Assembly: GCA_019635315.1 (NCBI GenBank)
Contig: JAHBZT010000002.1
Location: forward strand, 62,001 to 126,000
DNA from: Rubrivivax sp.
GTDB taxonomy: Bacteria; Pseudomonadota; Gammaproteobacteria; Burkholderiales; Burkholderiaceae_C
DNA: 64,000 bases
Reading direction: 5' to 3'
The notes beneath the pieces were generated by a model that was given only the letters and a program-made list of their open reading frames with translations, made no database searches and was not told where the DNA came from. This document shows, one piece after another, positions 47,049 through 62,741 of this stretch; within the stretch, counting starts at the first letter, position 1, and each line of letters starts with the position of its first letter. Position numbers and translations under genes: made by a program.

Positions 47049-48479
47049 CTAGCCGGGAAACTCGGCCAGACCGAACTTGGCCGGCGCTTCGCGCGCCGGG
47101 GGGGAGGGCCGCACCAGCGGCCCGATGGCCACAAGGGTGGCGAACAGCAACAGCAGTTCCAGGTGGTAGACGACGGCGTAGCCCGTGGCCGCGTTGACCA
47201 GCGTGCTGCCGAACAGGCCGCTGGCCGCCAGCGAGCCGGACAGGTCGCGCAGCACGCCGCCGAGCGCGATCGCGACGCCGGCGCAGGTGGCGTGCACGGC
47301 GCCCCAGGCGCCCATCGCGAGGCCGTTGAGGCCGCCGTGTTCGAGGTTCATCGCCGCGGTCAGCGTGCCGACCGAGAACAGGCCGCCGCCGAAGCCGATC
47401 AGCACGACGCCGGCGCGGAACAGGTTGGGCGCGTCCAGCGGCTCGGCGAAGATGACCGCGCTGAAGGCAAACAGGCCGACCAGCGCGCCGTAGCCGGCGA
47501 TGCGGTGCGCATCGTGGCCGCGGCCGAGCAGGCGCGCCGCCAGCGCGAAGGCCGCCAGCGCGCCGGCGGCCATCAGCGCGCTGAGCACGGTGGTCGCGCC
47601 GACCGTCAGGCCCAGCACCTCGCCGCCGTAGGGCTCGAGGATGATGTCCTGCATATTGAAGGCCGCCGTGCCCAGGCCCAGCGCGACGAGCAGCCGCTTC
47701 ACGCTGCGCTGGCCGGCGAAGCGGCGCCAGGTGGCGGCGAAGCCCTCGGCGGGCTGCGTCGGCTCGCCGCGCCGGCGCACGCTGTTGCGCGGCTCCTGCT
47801 TCCACAGCGCGACCAGGTTCAGCAGCACGGTGGCGACCGCGGTGCCCTGCACGACCTGCACCAGCTTGGTCGGCGTGAAGTCGGCCAGCAGCAGGCCGAA
47901 CAGCGCGCCGCAGCCGACCATGCCCACCAGCAGCATCACGTACATCAGCGCGACGACACGCGGCCGCGCGGACGCAGGCGCCAGGTCGGTGGCCAGCGCG
48001 AGGCCGGCCGTCTGCGTGGTCTGCAGCCCGGCGCCGACCAGCAGGAAGGCCGCCGCGGCCGCGATGTGGCCGGCCCACTGCTGCAGCGCGGTCTCGCCGG
48101 ACAGCAGCAGCAGCGCGAAGGGCATGATCGCCAGGCCGCCGAACTGCAGGCCGGTGCCGAACCAGATGAAGGGCACCCGCTTCCAGCCCAGGAACGAGCG
48201 GTGGGTGTCCGAGCGGTAGCCGATCAATGCGCGCAGCGGCGCCACCAGCAGCGGCAGGCCGACCATCAGCGAGACCAGCCAGGCGCCGACGCCCAGCTCG
48301 ACGATCATCACGCGGTTGAGCGTGCCGACCATCAGCACCGTGGCCATGCCCACCGAGACCTGGAACAGCGCCAGCCGCACCAGCCGCGGCAGCGGCAGGT
48401 CCGGCGTCGCCGCGTCGGCGAACGGCAGCCAGCGTGTCGCCACGCGGGTCCAGTCGATGCGCCAGAGCGGGATGTTCAT
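47049..48479 (-). CDS. lhaA: LH1 assembly factor LhaA (PucC-family transporter)
   Basis: The 476-residue, 12-helix protein belongs to the BCH1/PucC group of the major facilitator superfamily. It has the typical GTLNRVMIVELGVGAWLVSL, FLGWKRVPFIWFGTGLQFGG and AAFNMQDIILEPYGGEVLGL motifs. LhaA is known to help insert or supply bacteriochlorophyll to LH1. Position between bchM and puhA matches other PGCs. A second family member lies at 61404, near bchG and bchP. Confidence 0.93.
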   Translation of the reverse strand: MNIPLWRIDWTRVATRWLPFADAATPDLPLPRLVRLALFQVSVGMATVLMVGTLNRVMIVELGVGAWLVSLMVGLPLLVAPLRALIGYRSDTHRSFLGWKRVPFIWFGTGLQFGGLAIMPFALLLLSGETALQQWAGHIAAAAAFLLVGAGLQTTQTAGLALATDLAPASARPRVVALMYVMLLVGMVGCGALFGLLLADFTPTKLVQVVQGTAVATVLLNLVALWKQEPRNSVRRRGEPTQPAEGFAATWRRFAGQRSVKRLLVALGLGTAAFNMQDIILEPYGGEVLGLTVGATTVLSALMAAGALAAFALAARLLGRGHDAHRIAGYGALVGLFAFSAVIFAEPLDAPNLFRAGVVLIGFGGGLFSVGTLTAAMNLEHGGLNGLAMGAWGAVHATCAGVAIALGGVLRDLSGSLAASGLFGSTLVNAATGYAVVYHLELLLLFATLVAIGPLVRPSPPAREAPAKFGLAEFPG

Positions 48480-48497
48480 GACCGGCGTCGTCGGCGT

Positions 48498-49217
48498 TCA
48501 GCCGCGCTGCAGCTGCAGTGCCTGCGAGGTGTAGAAGCCGCTGGCCACGCGCTCGCAGCGTGTCGCCTGCCAGGCCGGCAGCGCGTCGTGCAGTGCACGG
48601 CGCAGGCCGCGCTCGGCCAGCGGCACGATGGCCGGCGAGCGGTCGCCGCGCGGAAACAGCTTGCCGGCCAGGTGCATGGTGCGCAGCAGCGGGCTGCTGG
48701 GCGCGAAGGTGAACAGCAGCGAGCCGCGCGTGCGCTGCGCCCAGCCGTCGAGCACGCGCAGCGCATCGGCGCGCTCGTAGTGGATCAGCGAGTCCATCGC
48801 CACGACATGGTCGAAGCCGCCGAGCGCCGGGTCGGTCATGTCGCCGCTGCGGAAGTCGATGCGTGCGAAGGCGGGCTCGGCATGCTCCGCGGCGCGGCGC
48901 CGCGCCACGTCCACCAGCGCCGGCGAGAGGTCGATCGCCACCACCGCGGCGCCGCGGCGCGCTGCCTCCATCGCGAAGGCGCCGGTGCCGCAGCCGGCGT
49001 CCAGGATGCGTGCGCCCTCCAGGTCGGCCGGCAGCCAGGCCAGCAGCAGCGAGCGCATGCGGTCGCGCCCGGCGCGCACGGTGGCGCGCACGCGGCCGAC
49101 CGGCGCGGTGGAGGTCAGCTGCTCCCAGGCCTGCGCCGCGGTGCGGTCGAAATAGGTCTCGATGCGCTCGCGGCGCTGCAGGTAGCTGCTGGCGGTGCCG
49201 GTGGTCGCGGTGTGCAT
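48498..49217 (-). CDS. bchM: Mg-protoporphyrin IX O-methyltransferase
   Basis: BchM methylates the C13 propionate of Mg-protoporphyrin using S-adenosylmethionine. The 239-residue product has the SAM motif ILDAGCGTGAFAMEAARRG at residues 71-89 and the BchM-typical YFDRTAAQAWEQLTS and DSLIHYERADA segments. It follows bchL by 10 bp and precedes lhaA by 18 bp on the same strand. Confidence 0.95.
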   Translation of the reverse strand: MHTATTGTASSYLQRRERIETYFDRTAAQAWEQLTSTAPVGRVRATVRAGRDRMRSLLLAWLPADLEGARILDAGCGTGAFAMEAARRGAAVVAIDLSPALVDVARRRAAEHAEPAFARIDFRSGDMTDPALGGFDHVVAMDSLIHYERADALRVLDGWAQRTRGSLLFTFAPSSPLLRTMHLAGKLFPRGDRSPAIVPLAERGLRRALHDALPAWQATRCERVASGFYTSQALQLQRG

Positions 49218-49227
49218 CGTGCGCCCC

Positions 49228-53997
<4,770 letters not shown>

Positions 53998-54026
<29 letters not shown>

Positions 54027-55608
54027 ACAGCGTCTCGACGGTGATCAGGGCCACGCCGCGCTCGACGGCGAAGCGCTCGGTATTTCGGCGCGCCTTGCCG
54101 CGCACGAAGAAGGGGATCTTCTGCAGTTCCTTCTGCGCGTCGGGGGCCCAGGCGGCATCGGCGTTGGCCGCGGCCGCGGCCGGCGCTGCGACCTCGGGCG
54201 CCGCCGCGGGCCCGGTCCCGGCACTCGCGACGGCGACCAGGGCAGGCGTGTCTTCGGCGGGGGTCGCCTGCGCCGATGCGTGCGACAGGTGCGAGGCCGC
54301 GGCGCCGTCGTGAAACTCGAAGTCCTCGCGGAACATCGCCAGCAGGTGTTCCTCCAGGCCCATCATCAGCGGGTGCACCCAGCTGTCGAAGAGCACGTTG
54401 GCGCCCTCGAAACCCATCTGCGGCGAGTAGCGCGCCGGGAAGTCCTGCACGTGCACCGGGGCGGAGATCACCGCGCAGGGCAGCTTCAGCCGCTTGGCGA
54501 CGTGGCGTTCCATCTGCGTGCCCAGCACCAGCTCGGGCTGGGCATCGGCGATGTGCTGCTCGACCTCCAGGTAGTCGTCGCAGATCAGCGCCTCGACGCC
54601 GTACAGCTTCGCCGCCTCGCGCACTTCGCGCGCGAATTCGCGGCTGTAGGTGCCGAGCCCGACGACCGTGAAGCCGAGCTCGCGCGCCGCGATGCGCGCC
54701 GCGGCGACGGCATGCGTGGCGTCGCCGAAGACGAAGACGCGCTTGCCCGTGAGGTAGGTCGAATCCACCGACTTCGCATACCAGGGCGAGCGTGCGCCGG
54801 GTGCCGCCAGCGCGGGCGCGGGGTCGACGCCGGCGAGCTTCGCGACCTCGGCGACGAACTCGCAGGTCGCGCCATGGCCGATCGGCACCGTGCGCGTGAA
54901 GGGCTGCGCAAAGGCGCGCTGCAGGTAGTTGGCGGCCTGCGACGCGGTCTCCGGGTAGAGCACGACGTTGAAGTCGGCCTGGTGCAGCTTCGCGATGTCG
55001 GCCGCGCTGGCGTCCAGCGGTGCCACCACGTGCACGTCCACGCCCAGCAGCGCGAGCAGCTTCGTGACCTCGGCGACGTCGTCGCGGTGGCGGAAGCCCA
55101 GCGCGGTGGGGCCGAGCAGGTTGCAGCACTTGCGTTCGCGCGCCGGCCGCCTGGGCACCGCCTCGCGGCGCGGCGACAGCGCACGCACGAGCTGGTAGAA
55201 GGTCTCGGCGGCGCCCCAGTTCTCCTTGCGCTGGTAGGCCGGCAGCTCCAGCGGCACCACCGGCACCGGCAGCGCCAGCGCGGCGGCCAGGCCGCCGGGG
55301 TCGTCCTGGATCAGCTCGGCGGTGCACGAGGCACCGACCAGCATGGCCTGCGGGCGGAAGCGTTCGTAGGCCTCGCGTGCCGCGGTCTTGAAGAGCTCGG
55401 CGGTGTCTTGCCCCAGGTCGCGCGCCTGGAAGGTGCTGTAGGTGACCGGCGGGCGGCGGTCGCGGCGCTCGATCATCGTGAACAGCAGGTCGGCGTAGGT
55501 GTCGCCCTGGGGCGCGTGCAGCACGTAGTGCACGTCCTTCAGCGCGGTGGCCACGCGCATCGCGCCCACGTGCGGCGGGCCTTCGTAGGTCCAGACGGTC
55601 AACTGCAT
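53998..55608 (-). CDS. bchB: Light-independent protochlorophyllide reductase subunit B
   Basis: The 536-residue NifK-like subunit begins [20 protein letters not shown], as BchB does. It has [19 protein letters not shown] and the C-terminal helical domain ([24 protein letters not shown]) separated by an Ala-rich linker. With BchN it forms the catalytic tetramer that reduces protochlorophyllide. It lies 24 bp downstream of bchN and overlaps bchH by 29 bp. Confidence 0.97.
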
Positions 55609-55632
55609 CGTCGTGGTTCCTTCAGTGGGCCG

Positions 55633-57526
<1,894 letters not shown>

Positions 57527-57644
57527 GGCCCGCAACACTGGCCGTGCGCTTCCATGACACAGGGCGCCACCGGTGCGTGCCGGCGCCTGCCACGTCCCCC
57601 CGGGGACTGTCGGGCGCGGCGCGCAGCGGCGACATCCGAAGCTC

Positions 57645-57758
57645 TCGGGTTGATCCGGCTCCGCCGGGCAACCCGGCCTCCCTCGGGGGGCGGGCTGGGC
57701 GAGAGCCCGGTTCGGGGGGCTCTCAACTGGTGCAAACACCGAGATGGATGTTTTGACG
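57645..57758 (+). promoter_or_regulatory. Structured leader upstream of aerR
   Basis: The roughly 240-nt leader between the predicted promoter and the aerR start contains consecutive stems: GGGTTG/CAACCC enclosing CCGGC/GCCGG (about 57647-57674), GGGCT/AGCCC, and GGTG/CACC near 57729-57740. It lacks the consensus features of a cobalamin riboswitch that I can recognise. A regulatory RNA or attenuator is possible but unproven. Confidence 0.35.
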
Positions 57759-57772
57759 CTGAGGAGGTCGAG

Positions 57773-58846
57773 GTGTACAACCCCAGACGTTTGCTCCGGT
57801 GGCCCGGCGGTCAGGATTTCACCGAGACGGGCGAACCGGTGGAGCGCGGCGAGGTCTGGCGCGAGGTGCTCTCGCTCCAGTCGGTGTCTTGCAGCGCGTA
57901 CCACCCGAGTCTGCTCCGACCCCTGCGTCTGACGGACACGCTGCGGGAGAAGTCGATGCAGGTGGGTCCGTCGCACGACGGTGGAGGGCAGGACGGCGAC
58001 GCGGGTGCGCTGTCCTGGGGGGAAGCGGCCGCGAATGCGCCGCTGTCGCGGCTCGGCGCGACGCTGATCGACGCGCGCGAGCGCATCGCGCGGCTCACGC
58101 GCACCATCGAATCCGAGGTCATTCCGCGCCTGGTGCGCCAGCACCGCGAGGACGGCGGCGCGGTGGTGGCCGGCCGGCCTTCGCCGCAGGAGGTCGAGGG
58201 CTTCGTGCAGGCGCTGGTCGACGACGCCCCGAGTGCCGTCGACGAGGCCGTTGCCGCCTTCCGCCGCCGCGGCATGAGCGTCGAGACGCTGTACATGGCG
58301 CTGCTGGCGCCCGCGGCGCGCGAGCTCGGCCGCCAATGGGAAGAGGACCTGTGCGACTTCGCCACCGTGACGGTGGGCCTGGGCCGCCTGCAGCGGCTGC
58401 TGCGCCAGCTCAGCCCGGCCTTCGGGGCGGAGGTCGAGCACCCGAGCAGCGGCCGCCGCGTGCTGTTGTCGCAGCCTCTGGCCGAGCAGCACATGTTCGG
58501 GCTGGCGATGGTGGCCGAATTCTTCCGCCGCGACGGCTGGGACGTGCTGGGCGGCGTGGCCGGCGTCGGCATCGACGCGGTGGCCTGGGCGCGGCGCGAC
58601 TGGTTCGACGTCGCCGGTTATTCGGTGGGCAGCGAACTGCACCTGCCGTGGCTGAAGGACGGCATCGCGCAGCTGCGCCGCTCCTCGCGCAACCGTGCGC
58701 TGGTCGTGCTCGTCGGCGGCCCGCTGTTCACGCTGCACCCGGACCTGTATCGCGAGGTGGGGGCCGACGCCACCACCGACGGCCGCAACGCACCCCGATT
58801 GGCTGAGACAATGCTGGCCGGTCGCGTGCAGACGAAGGAGAGGTAG
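57773..58846 (+). CDS. aerR: B12-binding photosynthesis regulator AerR/PpaA
   Basis: AerR (PpaA) is a cobalamin-binding light sensor that antagonises the CrtJ/PpsR repressor. The 357-residue product has the helical B12-binding-associated domain (DEAVAAFRRRGMSVETLYMALLAP) and a Rossmann B12 domain with E-x-H-x-x-G (EQHMFG, His240) in place of the usual D-x-H-x-x-G, then VAGYSVGSE. The GTG start at 57773 follows GAGGAGG. An internal ATG at 57956 has an equally good site (GGGAG) and would give a short form of 296 residues. It lies directly upstream of ppsR. Confidence 0.88.
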   Translation: MYNPRRLLRWPGGQDFTETGEPVERGEVWREVLSLQSVSCSAYHPSLLRPLRLTDTLREKSMQVGPSHDGGGQDGDAGALSWGEAAANAPLSRLGATLIDARERIARLTRTIESEVIPRLVRQHREDGGAVVAGRPSPQEVEGFVQALVDDAPSAVDEAVAAFRRRGMSVETLYMALLAPAARELGRQWEEDLCDFATVTVGLGRLQRLLRQLSPAFGAEVEHPSSGRRVLLSQPLAEQHMFGLAMVAEFFRRDGWDVLGGVAGVGIDAVAWARRDWFDVAGYSVGSELHLPWLKDGIAQLRRSSRNRALVVLVGGPLFTLHPDLYREVGADATTDGRNAPRLAETMLAGRVQTKER

Positions 58847-58933
58847 GCACGCATGTCCTGACAACGACAAGAGGATGTGTCCCGTGCCTGTCGGCCGTTC
58901 CCGCACCCGGGCTCTCGCCACCTGAGGGCCCCG

Positions 58934-60427
58934 ATGGCTGCACGAAAACTTCTCGGTGAACTCGACGCCCGCGCCGCCTCGCGGCTGATCGAATCGTCCA
59001 GCGACCTCGCCCTCGTGCTCGACGGCGAGGGCACCATCCTCGAGGTCGTCACCAGCGACGCCGGACTCGCCGACAGCGGCACGGCCGCCTGGCGCGGCCG
59101 GCCCTGGTCGGACACCGTCACGGTCGAGAGCCGCGACAAGGTCGCGCAGATGCTGGCCGAGGCCGAGGCCGCCGTGGCCACGCGCCGGCGCCAGGTCAAC
59201 CACCCGACCTCCGGCGGCGAGGACCTGCCCATCCTGTACTCGGCGGTGCGCGTGGACGGCGACAAGCGTGCGCCGGCGCAGCGCCGCTTCGTCGCCTTCG
59301 GCCGCGATCTGCGGCCCACGGTGGCGCTGCAGCGCCGCCTGGTCGAGGCCCAGCAGGCCATGGAGCGCGACTACTGGCGCTTCCGCGAGGCCGAGACACG
59401 CTACCGCAACCTGTTCCAGACCGCGCCGGAGGCGGTGCTGATCGTCGACGGCCAGAGCCAGAAGGTCGTCGAGGCCAACCCGGCCGCCGAGGCGCAGTTC
59501 GCGAAGATCGCGCCGCGCCTGGTCGGCGCCGCGCTGGCCACGCTGTTCGACGACGCGATGGCCGAGGCGCTGCAGTCGCTGCTCGCCGCCGCGCGCACCG
59601 TCGGGCGGCGCGAACCGCTGCGGCTGCGCCTGGCCGACGGCCGCACCGAGGTCGCCGCCAGCGCCTCGCTGTTCCGCCAGGACCAGGCGCCGTTCCTGCT
59701 GCTGCGGCTGCTGCCGGTGGGCGCCGCGGTGCCGGAGGCGCAGCGCGGCCGCGTCGCCGCGGCGCCGGCGCGGGCGCTGGCCGGCGGCGACGACGCGCTG
59801 CTGCAGAGCTTCCTGCGCAACGCGCCGGACGCCGTCGTCTTCACCGACCACCAGGGCCGCGTGACGCATGTCAACCGCGCCTTCGCGGCGATGGCGCAGC
59901 TCAGCGCCGAGGACCAGGCGCGCGGCGAGATGCTGGACCGCTGGATCGGCAGCACCGGGGTCGAGCTCGGCGTGCTGATCGGCAACCTGCGCCAGCGCGG
60001 CTCGGTGGGCCTGTTCCGCACCACGCTGCGCGGCGAGTTCGGCGCCACGCTGGAGGTCGAGCTGTCGGCGTCGACGCTGGACGTGCCCGGCGCCGGCGCC
60101 GCGCAGCGCCCGGCGCTGGCCTTCGCGGTGCGCGACATCGGGCGCCGGCTGCAGGGCGGTCCGGACGACGCCCGCGTCCCGGCGGCCAAGGTCTCGCGCT
60201 CGGTCGGCGAGCTGACCGAGCTGGTCGGCCGCGTGCCGATGAAGGAGATCGTCAGCGAGACGACCGACCTGATCGAGCGCCTGTGCATCGAGACCGCGCT
60301 GCAGATGACCAACGACAACCGCGCGCTCGCGGCGCAGCTGCTCGGGCTGTCGCGCCAGAGCCTGTACGTCAAGCTGCGCCGTTTCGGCCTCGGCGACCTC
60401 GGCGCCGGGGCGGAGGCCGGCGATTGA
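58934..60427 (+). CDS. ppsR: Photosynthesis gene repressor PpsR/CrtJ
   Basis: PpsR represses bch, crt and other photosynthesis promoters at TGT-N12-ACA sites under aerobic conditions. The 497-residue product has an N-terminal domain, two PAS domains (RYRNLFQTAPEAVLIVDGQ and SFLRNAPDAVVFTDHQGR starts), and a Fis-type helix-turn-helix at the C-terminus (NRALAAQLLGLSRQSLYVKL). A single Cys (Cys451, RLCIETA) precedes that helix-turn-helix, matching the conserved redox cysteine of the family. A second redox Cys in the inter-PAS region is not present. ATG 58934 is used. Confidence 0.95.
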   Translation: MAARKLLGELDARAASRLIESSSDLALVLDGEGTILEVVTSDAGLADSGTAAWRGRPWSDTVTVESRDKVAQMLAEAEAAVATRRRQVNHPTSGGEDLPILYSAVRVDGDKRAPAQRRFVAFGRDLRPTVALQRRLVEAQQAMERDYWRFREAETRYRNLFQTAPEAVLIVDGQSQKVVEANPAAEAQFAKIAPRLVGAALATLFDDAMAEALQSLLAAARTVGRREPLRLRLADGRTEVAASASLFRQDQAPFLLLRLLPVGAAVPEAQRGRVAAAPARALAGGDDALLQSFLRNAPDAVVFTDHQGRVTHVNRAFAAMAQLSAEDQARGEMLDRWIGSTGVELGVLIGNLRQRGSVGLFRTTLRGEFGATLEVELSASTLDVPGAGAAQRPALAFAVRDIGRRLQGGPDDARVPAAKVSRSVGELTELVGRVPMKEIVSETTDLIERLCIETALQMTNDNRALAAQLLGLSRQSLYVKLRRFGLGDLGAGAEAGD

Positions 60428-60467
60428 CAACTCAAGTTGACTCTGAATGTGTAAATCAGAGTTGACG
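60424..60467 (+). promoter_or_regulatory. Palindrome-rich region upstream of bchG with PpsR-like site
   Basis: Three TTGAC boxes occur at 60424, 60437 and 60462. TGT-N12-ACG at 60450-60467 matches the PpsR motif except for the last base. CTCTGA (60441-60446) and TCAGAG (60455-60460) form an inverted repeat, as do CAACT and AGTTG around 60428-60439. The first box overlaps the ppsR stop. It is a likely operator for bchG and possibly a point of ppsR feedback; no good -10 is evident. Confidence 0.5.
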
Positions 60468-60496
60468 AATCGCGGCCGCCGGCGCAGCATCGCCGC

Positions 60497-61393
60497 ATGG
60501 CCCTGCCCGCGCCGTCGGCCGTCGCCGAACTGCTCAAGCCCATCACCTGGTTTCCGCCGATGTGGGCCTTCGCCTGCGGCGTCGTCGCGTCGGGGCAGTC
60601 GCTGGACGGGCGCGCCGGGCTGATCCTGGCCGGCGTGCTGCTGGCCGGGCCTGCGGTCTGCGCCACCAGCCAGGCGGTCAACGACTGGTTCGACCGCCAT
60701 GTCGACGCGATCAACGAGCCGCATCGCCCCATCCCCTCCGGCCGCATGCCGGGGCGCTGGGGCCTGTGGGTGGCGCTCATCTGGACCGCGCTGTCGCTGG
60801 CGCTGTCGCTGCTGCTCGGGCCCTGGGGCTTCGGCGCCGCGGTCGTCGGGCTGCTGCTGGCCTGGGCCTACAGCGCGCCGCCGCTGCGCCTGAAGCGCAA
60901 CGGCTGGTGGGGCAATGCGGCCTGCGGCTTCAGCTACGAGGGGCTGGCCTGGTTCACCGGCGCCGCGGTGATGGCCGGCGGCGCGCTGCCCGACCTGCGC
61001 TCGCTGATCCTGGCCGCGCTGTACAGCGCCGGCGCGCACGGCATCATGACGCTCAACGACTTCAAGTCCATCGAGGGCGACCGCCGCATGGGCATCGCCT
61101 CGCTGCCGGTGCAGCTGGGCCCGCGCCGCGCCGCGCTGGCCGCCGCCGGCACGATGGCCGTCGCGCAGGGCCTGGTCGTGCTGCTGCTGCTGGACTGGGG
61201 GCGCCCGGGGCACGCCGCGGCGGTGGCCGCGCTGCTGGCCGCGCAGCTCGTCATGGCGCGCCGCTTCGTCGCGCAGCCGGTGCAGCGCGCGGTGTGGTTC
61301 AGCGGCCTGGGCGTGACGCTGTACGTGATCGGCATGCTGGTCAGCGCCTTCGCGCTGCGCGGGCTGGTGCCGGTGCCGGTGCCCGGCTCGTGA
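60497..61393 (+). CDS. bchG: Bacteriochlorophyll synthase BchG
   Basis: BchG attaches the geranylgeranyl or phytyl chain to bacteriochlorophyllide a. The 298-residue UbiA-type prenyltransferase has many membrane helices. The first Asp-rich motif lies in NDWFDRHVDAINEPHRP from about residue 62, and the second region is TLNDFKSIEGDRRMGIASLP. The ATG lies 69 bp after ppsR with the palindromic operator region between. The pucC-family gene follows by 10 bp. Confidence 0.96.
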   Translation: MALPAPSAVAELLKPITWFPPMWAFACGVVASGQSLDGRAGLILAGVLLAGPAVCATSQAVNDWFDRHVDAINEPHRPIPSGRMPGRWGLWVALIWTALSLALSLLLGPWGFGAAVVGLLLAWAYSAPPLRLKRNGWWGNAACGFSYEGLAWFTGAAVMAGGALPDLRSLILAALYSAGAHGIMTLNDFKSIEGDRRMGIASLPVQLGPRRAALAAAGTMAVAQGLVVLLLLDWGRPGHAAAVAALLAAQLVMARRFVAQPVQRAVWFSGLGVTLYVIGMLVSAFALRGLVPVPVPGS

Positions 61394-61403
61394 AGGCGCG
61401 GCC

Positions 61404-62741
61404 GTGAGCTGGTTCGCGATCGTGCGCCTGGGCCTGGTGCAGGCGGCGCTGGGCGCCATCGTGGTGCTGACGACCTCCACGCTCAACCGCGTGATGGTCG
61501 TCGAGCTGGGCCTCGCGGCGCTGGTGCCGGGCCTGCTGGTCGGGCTGCACTATGCGGTGCAGATGGCGCGGCCGCGCATGGGCTACGGCTCGGACCTCGG
61601 CCGGCGCCGCACGCCGTGGATCGCCGGCGGCATGGTGGTGCTGGCCGCCGGCGGCGTGCTGGCCGCGGCCGGCACCGCGTGGATGGCGACGGCGCCGCGC
61701 GCCGGGCTGCTGCTGGCGGCGCTGGCATTCATGCTCGTCGGGCTCGGCGTCAGCGCCGCCGGCACCTCGCTGCTGGTGCTGCTGGCCACGCGCGTGCAGG
61801 CCGAGCGCCGCGCCGCCGCGGCGACCATCGTCTGGGTCATGATGATCATGGGCTTCGCGCTCACCGCGGGACTGGCCGGGCATTTCCTGGACCCCTACAC
61901 GCCGGCGCGACTGGTGGCGGTGTCGGCCTCGGTGTCGGCGATCGCGCTGGTGGTGGCCGGCCTGGCGCTGGCCGGCGTCGAGAACGGCGCCCGCACCCCG
62001 GCCGCAGCGCCGGCCACGCGGCCGCGCTTCCTGGCCGCGCTGGCCGAGGTCTGGCGCGAGCCCGACGCGCGCCGCTTCACGGTCTTCGTCTTCGTCGCGA
62101 TGCTGGCCTACAGCGCGCAGGACCTGATCCTCGAGCCCTTCGCCGGCGTGCGCTTCGGCTTCACGCCGGGCGAGAGCACGCAGCTCTCGGGCGTGCAGCA
62201 TGGCGGCGCGCTGGCCGGCATGCTGCTGGCGGCGCTGGCCGGGCGCCGGTTCGGCGGCGTCGGCTTCGGCTCGCTCAAGGTGTGGACGGTCTGCGGCTGC
62301 CTGGCCTCCGCGGCCATGCTGGCCGGGCTGGTGGTGGGCGGCATCGTCGGCCCGCCGTGGCCGCTGCGCGCCAATGTCTTCGCGCTCGGCGTCGCCAACG
62401 GCGCGTTCTCGATCGCTGCCATCGGCTCGATGATGGCGCTGGCCGGCCACGGCCAGGCCGCGCGCGAAGGCACGCGCATGGGGCTGTGGGGCGCCGCGCA
62501 GGCCATCGGCTTCGCGGTCGGCGGCGTGCTCGGCACGGCGGCCAGCGACCTCGCGCGCTGGCTGCTGGGCTCGCAGACGGCGGCCTACGGCAGCGTCTTC
62601 GCGGCCGAGGCCGTGCTCTTCGTCGTGTCGGCGCTGCTCGCCGCACATATCGCGCTGCCGGCCCGTGCCGGCGGCCCCGCCGGTGCGGCCGTGCCTGTGC
62701 GCGGCCGGGAGGATCTGCATGAACGAGCCGTCCACCTATGA
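61404..62741 (+). CDS. PucC-family transporter-like protein next to bchG/bchP
   Basis: The 445-residue, 12-helix protein of the BCH1/PucC group has TTSTLNRVMVVELGLAALVP, RPRMGYGSDLGRRRTPWI and YSAQDLILEPFAGVRFG. In other PGCs a homologue lies between bchG and bchP and is thought to move or channel bacteriochlorophyll or its precursors, without firm proof. The start is GTG at 61404. It overlaps bchP by 23 bp. It is the second such protein in the window, after LhaA. Confidence 0.9.
   Translation: MSWFAIVRLGLVQAALGAIVVLTTSTLNRVMVVELGLAALVPGLLVGLHYAVQMARPRMGYGSDLGRRRTPWIAGGMVVLAAGGVLAAAGTAWMATAPRAGLLLAALAFMLVGLGVSAAGTSLLVLLATRVQAERRAAAATIVWVMMIMGFALTAGLAGHFLDPYTPARLVAVSASVSAIALVVAGLALAGVENGARTPAAAPATRPRFLAALAEVWREPDARRFTVFVFVAMLAYSAQDLILEPFAGVRFGFTPGESTQLSGVQHGGALAGMLLAALAGRRFGGVGFGSLKVWTVCGCLASAAMLAGLVVGGIVGPPWPLRANVFALGVANGAFSIAAIGSMMALAGHGQAAREGTRMGLWGAAQAIGFAVGGVLGTAASDLARWLLGSQTAAYGSVFAAEAVLFVVSALLAAHIALPARAGGPAGAAVPVRGREDLHERAVHL

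Noticed and set aside
57640-57770. Cobalamin riboswitch in the aerR leader
   Set aside because: I could not find the B12-box consensus or the expected arrangement of conserved loops; only generic GC stems are visible.
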